64,000 nt of DNA, taken from Bacteroidota bacterium. Its GTDB lineage: Bacteria > Bacteroidota > Bacteroidia > Sphingobacteriales > Sphingobacteriaceae. The notes beneath the pieces are model-generated. The model saw nothing but the letters and a program-made list of their open reading frames with translations. It had not been told where the DNA came from and searched no databases. Made by a program: the position numbers and the translations under genes. Below, piece after piece: positions 61,900 to 64,000 of this stretch; the stretch's first letter is position 1, and each line of letters begins with the position of its first letter. The stretch covers positions 43,108-107,107 of the forward strand of contig JAFDZM010000042.1 of assembly GCA_018266915.1 (NCBI GenBank), written 5' to 3'.

Positions 61900-62619
61900 A
61901 TGGACAAATCCGAAATCATATTTCTTGAAGGGCCGCATTCCCGGTGGAAGGAACTTAAGTTCACATTTGAAACCATGTTTGAATTCATACGGGGTTTCAG
62001 GGCGCTGCATTTCCTGGGGCCTTGTATTACCATATTTGGATCGGCGAGATTTAAAGAAGGGCATCCCTACTATGAACTGACACAAAAGGTCGCAGGAGAA
62101 TTTGCCAGGCTGGGTTTTACCATTCTTACCGGCGGTGGGCCAGGGTTAATGGAAGCTGCAAATCGTGGTGCACAAGAGGTGGGCGGAAAGTCGGTAGGCT
62201 GTAATATTCAATTGCCGGTTGAACAGAAACCAAATCCTTACCTGGATAAATGGGTATATGTAAAGCATTTTTTCCTCCGCAAAATTCTGTTGGTAAAATA
62301 TTCCTTTGCATTTGTCGTGATGCCTGGCGGCTATGGTACTATGGATGAGTACTTTGAAGCCCTTACGCTTATTCAAACTCATAAGATTGATCACTTTCCG
62401 GTTATCATTTTCGGAAAAGAATATCATAAGGAGTTATTAGCCCACATTGAACTGATGAAAAGTGAAACCACGATAGGTAAGAATGATGATCAGCTATTCC
62501 TGATTACCGATGATATAGAAGAAGCCAAAGCTATGATCAAAGAAAAGAGTATAAAGCAATACAAGCTGAAACCAAAACAAAAAGTAAAGCCCATTAAATG
62601 GCTATTTGAACGTGTTTAA
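61900..62619 (+). CDS. LOG-family (TIGR00730) Rossmann-fold protein
   Basis: Lysine-decarboxylase-like / cytokinin-riboside-monophosphate phosphoribohydrolase family, cleaving the N-glycosidic bond of nucleotide monophosphates. Signs are CITIFGSARFKEGHPYYELT, GFTILTGGGPGLMEAANRGA and, near residue 160, the defining FVVMPGGYGTMDEYFEALTL (PGGxGTxxE). The Met at 61900 is the first; the reading frame upstream has only TTG. The basic C-terminal tail (KLKPKQKVKPIKW) is unusual. It precedes a histidine kinase gene by 12 bases. Confidence 0.88.
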   Translation: MDKSEIIFLEGPHSRWKELKFTFETMFEFIRGFRALHFLGPCITIFGSARFKEGHPYYELTQKVAGEFARLGFTILTGGGPGLMEAANRGAQEVGGKSVGCNIQLPVEQKPNPYLDKWVYVKHFFLRKILLVKYSFAFVVMPGGYGTMDEYFEALTLIQTHKIDHFPVIIFGKEYHKELLAHIELMKSETTIGKNDDQLFLITDDIEEAKAMIKEKSIKQYKLKPKQKVKPIKWLFERV

Positions 62620-62631
62620 ACAAGAGAGATC

Positions 62632-63426
62632 ATGAGAACAAAAAAAGGGTTCGGACAAGTTTTATCTGTGAATTTATTGGACACAGGTGCGAAACATCAG
62701 CACAGAAATCCAATGAAACATTATTCGCACTATCATAAACATGCAATAACCAAAGCAAAAAACAAGTCCCTTGAAACCGCTGTCCACAAGTTTGATATTC
62801 CCTTAAATACAATCATGCTTGCGGCCGATTTGATAGGAAGTCAATATGATACATTGAGCAAACAAAGCCTATTAAACGAGGTGACCGGAATCAAGACCGC
62901 TGCTGCATATATGTACGCTATACTTAATGATTTTCTTGCAGCAGAGAAGATTGATAAACATAAAATACAACCGGTTATAACCTCTTTTGACCTTAAAGGC
63001 TTGACTGAAAATGTGGTCGGTCAAATGAAGCATCAAACCAGGGATTGGCAGGATATTAAGTATACGCATATAGGATCGTCTCACATATCCCTGGATGAAA
63101 AGCTGCTGGAGCACTGCCTGGTAAACCTAATATCAAATGCCATTAAATACTCCGATGTCGCCGATCATATTGAAGTAGGAACGGAGATAAATGAAGATTC
63201 GTGCAAAATATGGGTAAAAGATTACGGGATCGGCATCCCCGAGAAGGAGCAGGATAAATTGTTCGAACCATTTTTCAGAGCCAGCAATGTATCTCACACC
63301 ACAGGTACCGGATTAGGCTTGAATTTGGTGAAACGGTATGCCGAGTTAATGGGCGGTAAGGTAACGGTAGAAAAAAATGCTAAAAAGGGAACTGTTTTTA
63401 ACCTGATTTTCCCAATTACTTCTTGA
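62632..63426 (+). CDS. Small soluble sensor histidine kinase
   Basis: 264 residues without membrane segments or a recognisable sensor domain. The dimerisation helix carries AVHKFDIPLNTIMLAADLIG in place of the usual SHExRTPL, with the His kept. The ATPase domain is complete: N box LVNLISNAIKYS, G1 VKDYGIGIPEKEQDKLFEPF, G2 TGTGLGLNLVKRYAELMGGK. Probably takes a signal from a partner protein. No response regulator gene is adjacent in the window. A downstream Met (residue 28) is a possible alternative start. Confidence 0.85.
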   Translation: MRTKKGFGQVLSVNLLDTGAKHQHRNPMKHYSHYHKHAITKAKNKSLETAVHKFDIPLNTIMLAADLIGSQYDTLSKQSLLNEVTGIKTAAAYMYAILNDFLAAEKIDKHKIQPVITSFDLKGLTENVVGQMKHQTRDWQDIKYTHIGSSHISLDEKLLEHCLVNLISNAIKYSDVADHIEVGTEINEDSCKIWVKDYGIGIPEKEQDKLFEPFFRASNVSHTTGTGLGLNLVKRYAELMGGKVTVEKNAKKGTVFNLIFPITS

Positions 63427-63474
63427 CCGGGAGTTTATTAAATCAAAAAATATGGAACTATTAATTGATGAGTT

Positions 63475-63975
63475 ATGAAAACCATTTTGAATACATATCC
63501 GGCGCAGTTGGTACCCAAAGGCGGATTAATCTTTTTATTGATGATTGTGGCTGTCAACTCCTATTGTTTGACAACCAAAACTCATAGAGATACATCCATT
63601 TCTGCAGAAATAAAGATGCAGTTGGGTGACTTTAAAAACGGGGGAGTTTTTCATTTTCCGCATAGTGTATTTCGCTTTTACAGGTATCATAATTTTCAAC
63701 CCGTATGGGTAAAACCAGGCGACGATCCAAAACACACCTTGGAAGGAGTGCTGCTGATCAATTGTGTACTTCAGTTTGGCCTTTGCCACGCCGATTATCA
63801 TCCTAAAGAAATTGATTATGCACGCCTGCGCACTATTCTTGAACACCCCGGGCAAGTAAATAACAATGAAAAGGCCAGGTGCGATTTGATGATTACCGAT
63901 GCATTGATCACTTTTATCAATCACCTGCATTATGGCAAACTAAACGGATCAGTCGGAAAAGTTGTGGGGGATTAA
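63475..63975 (+). CDS. Short L,D-transpeptidase-like N-terminal scaffold protein, possibly truncated
   Basis: A hydrophobic segment (residues 16-32) marks export. Residues 60-155 resemble the N-terminal scaffold domain of YcbB-type L,D-transpeptidases: FRFYRYHNFQPVWVKPGDDP (normally FYxxNxxxPxW), then GLCHADYHPKEIDY and the closing ITDALITFINHLHYGKLN. In full enzymes this is followed by a peptidoglycan-binding and a YkuD catalytic domain. Here a stop comes 11 codons after KLN. The window ends 25 bases later, so a frameshift with the rest of the gene beyond cannot be excluded. Confidence 0.55.
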   Translation: MKTILNTYPAQLVPKGGLIFLLMIVAVNSYCLTTKTHRDTSISAEIKMQLGDFKNGGVFHFPHSVFRFYRYHNFQPVWVKPGDDPKHTLEGVLLINCVLQFGLCHADYHPKEIDYARLRTILEHPGQVNNNEKARCDLMITDALITFINHLHYGKLNGSVGKVVGD

Positions 63976-64000
63976 AGTTTACGCATAGATATTAGCTAAT

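Overview
The window is a carbohydrate-foraging region from a Bacteroidota genome, most likely a Sphingobacteriaceae member such as Mucilaginibacter or Pedobacter. This rests on the SusD-type protein at the left edge, promoter -7 boxes of the TAnnTTTG type, weak Shine-Dalgarno use, and the dense set of exported glycoside hydrolases. The genus is an inference. Codon usage looks even across the window and no transposase or integrase gene was seen.

Region 1 (1-37680, + strand). The 3' part of a susD gene ends at a strong terminator. After a gap of about 450 bases, 19 genes run to 37680 with gaps of at most about 20 bases or short overlaps, and I see no internal terminator. They encode a PL1 pectate lyase, a GH140 (apiosidase family) enzyme, a GH43-like propeller, two sialidase-fold propeller proteins, two esterases, two GH2, two GH78, a GH106 and a GH127 enzyme, and two beta-helix enzymes (one GH141-like). 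They also encode an exported L-rhamnose-mutarotase-like protein, an exported TIM-barrel isomerase-like protein, a Gfo/Idh/MocA oxidoreductase and a sodium:solute symporter. The combination of apiosidase, GH127, rhamnosidase and fucosidase-type families points to a complex pectin, rhamnogalacturonan-II in particular, as substrate.

Region 2 (37684-55351, mostly - strand). This is the galacturonan backbone and uronate catabolism module: GH28 polygalacturonase, CE8 pectin methylesterase, uxaB, uxaA, GH105 and a DUF5703 protein in one operon; then uxaC, a LacI-family regulator, kduI, a divergent exported YhcH/NanQ-like protein, and a kdgK-kdgA-exuT operon. Together they cut homogalacturonan, import hexuronates and take them to pyruvate and glyceraldehyde-3-phosphate through KDG. 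A palindrome with core ACTNNAACGTTNNAGT lies upstream of GH28, uxaC, kduI/yhcH and kdgK. In each case it sits 39-40 bases from a TAnnTTTG-like -7 box. This looks like the regulon of the local LacI protein.

Region 3 (55352-64000). After a 635-base gap holding the kdgK promoter, a decayed tRNA-Ser-like 3' end and a terminator, the content changes to stress and housekeeping functions. These are a PepSY-like exported protein, a tandem universal-stress protein, a CheB-like protein broken by a -1 shift at A_AAA_AAG, an exported trypsin-like protease, a P-type cation ATPase, a LOG-family protein, a small histidine kinase and a short L,D-transpeptidase-like N-terminal fragment. A perfect CRP/FNR-type palindrome lies between the ATPase and the LOG gene.
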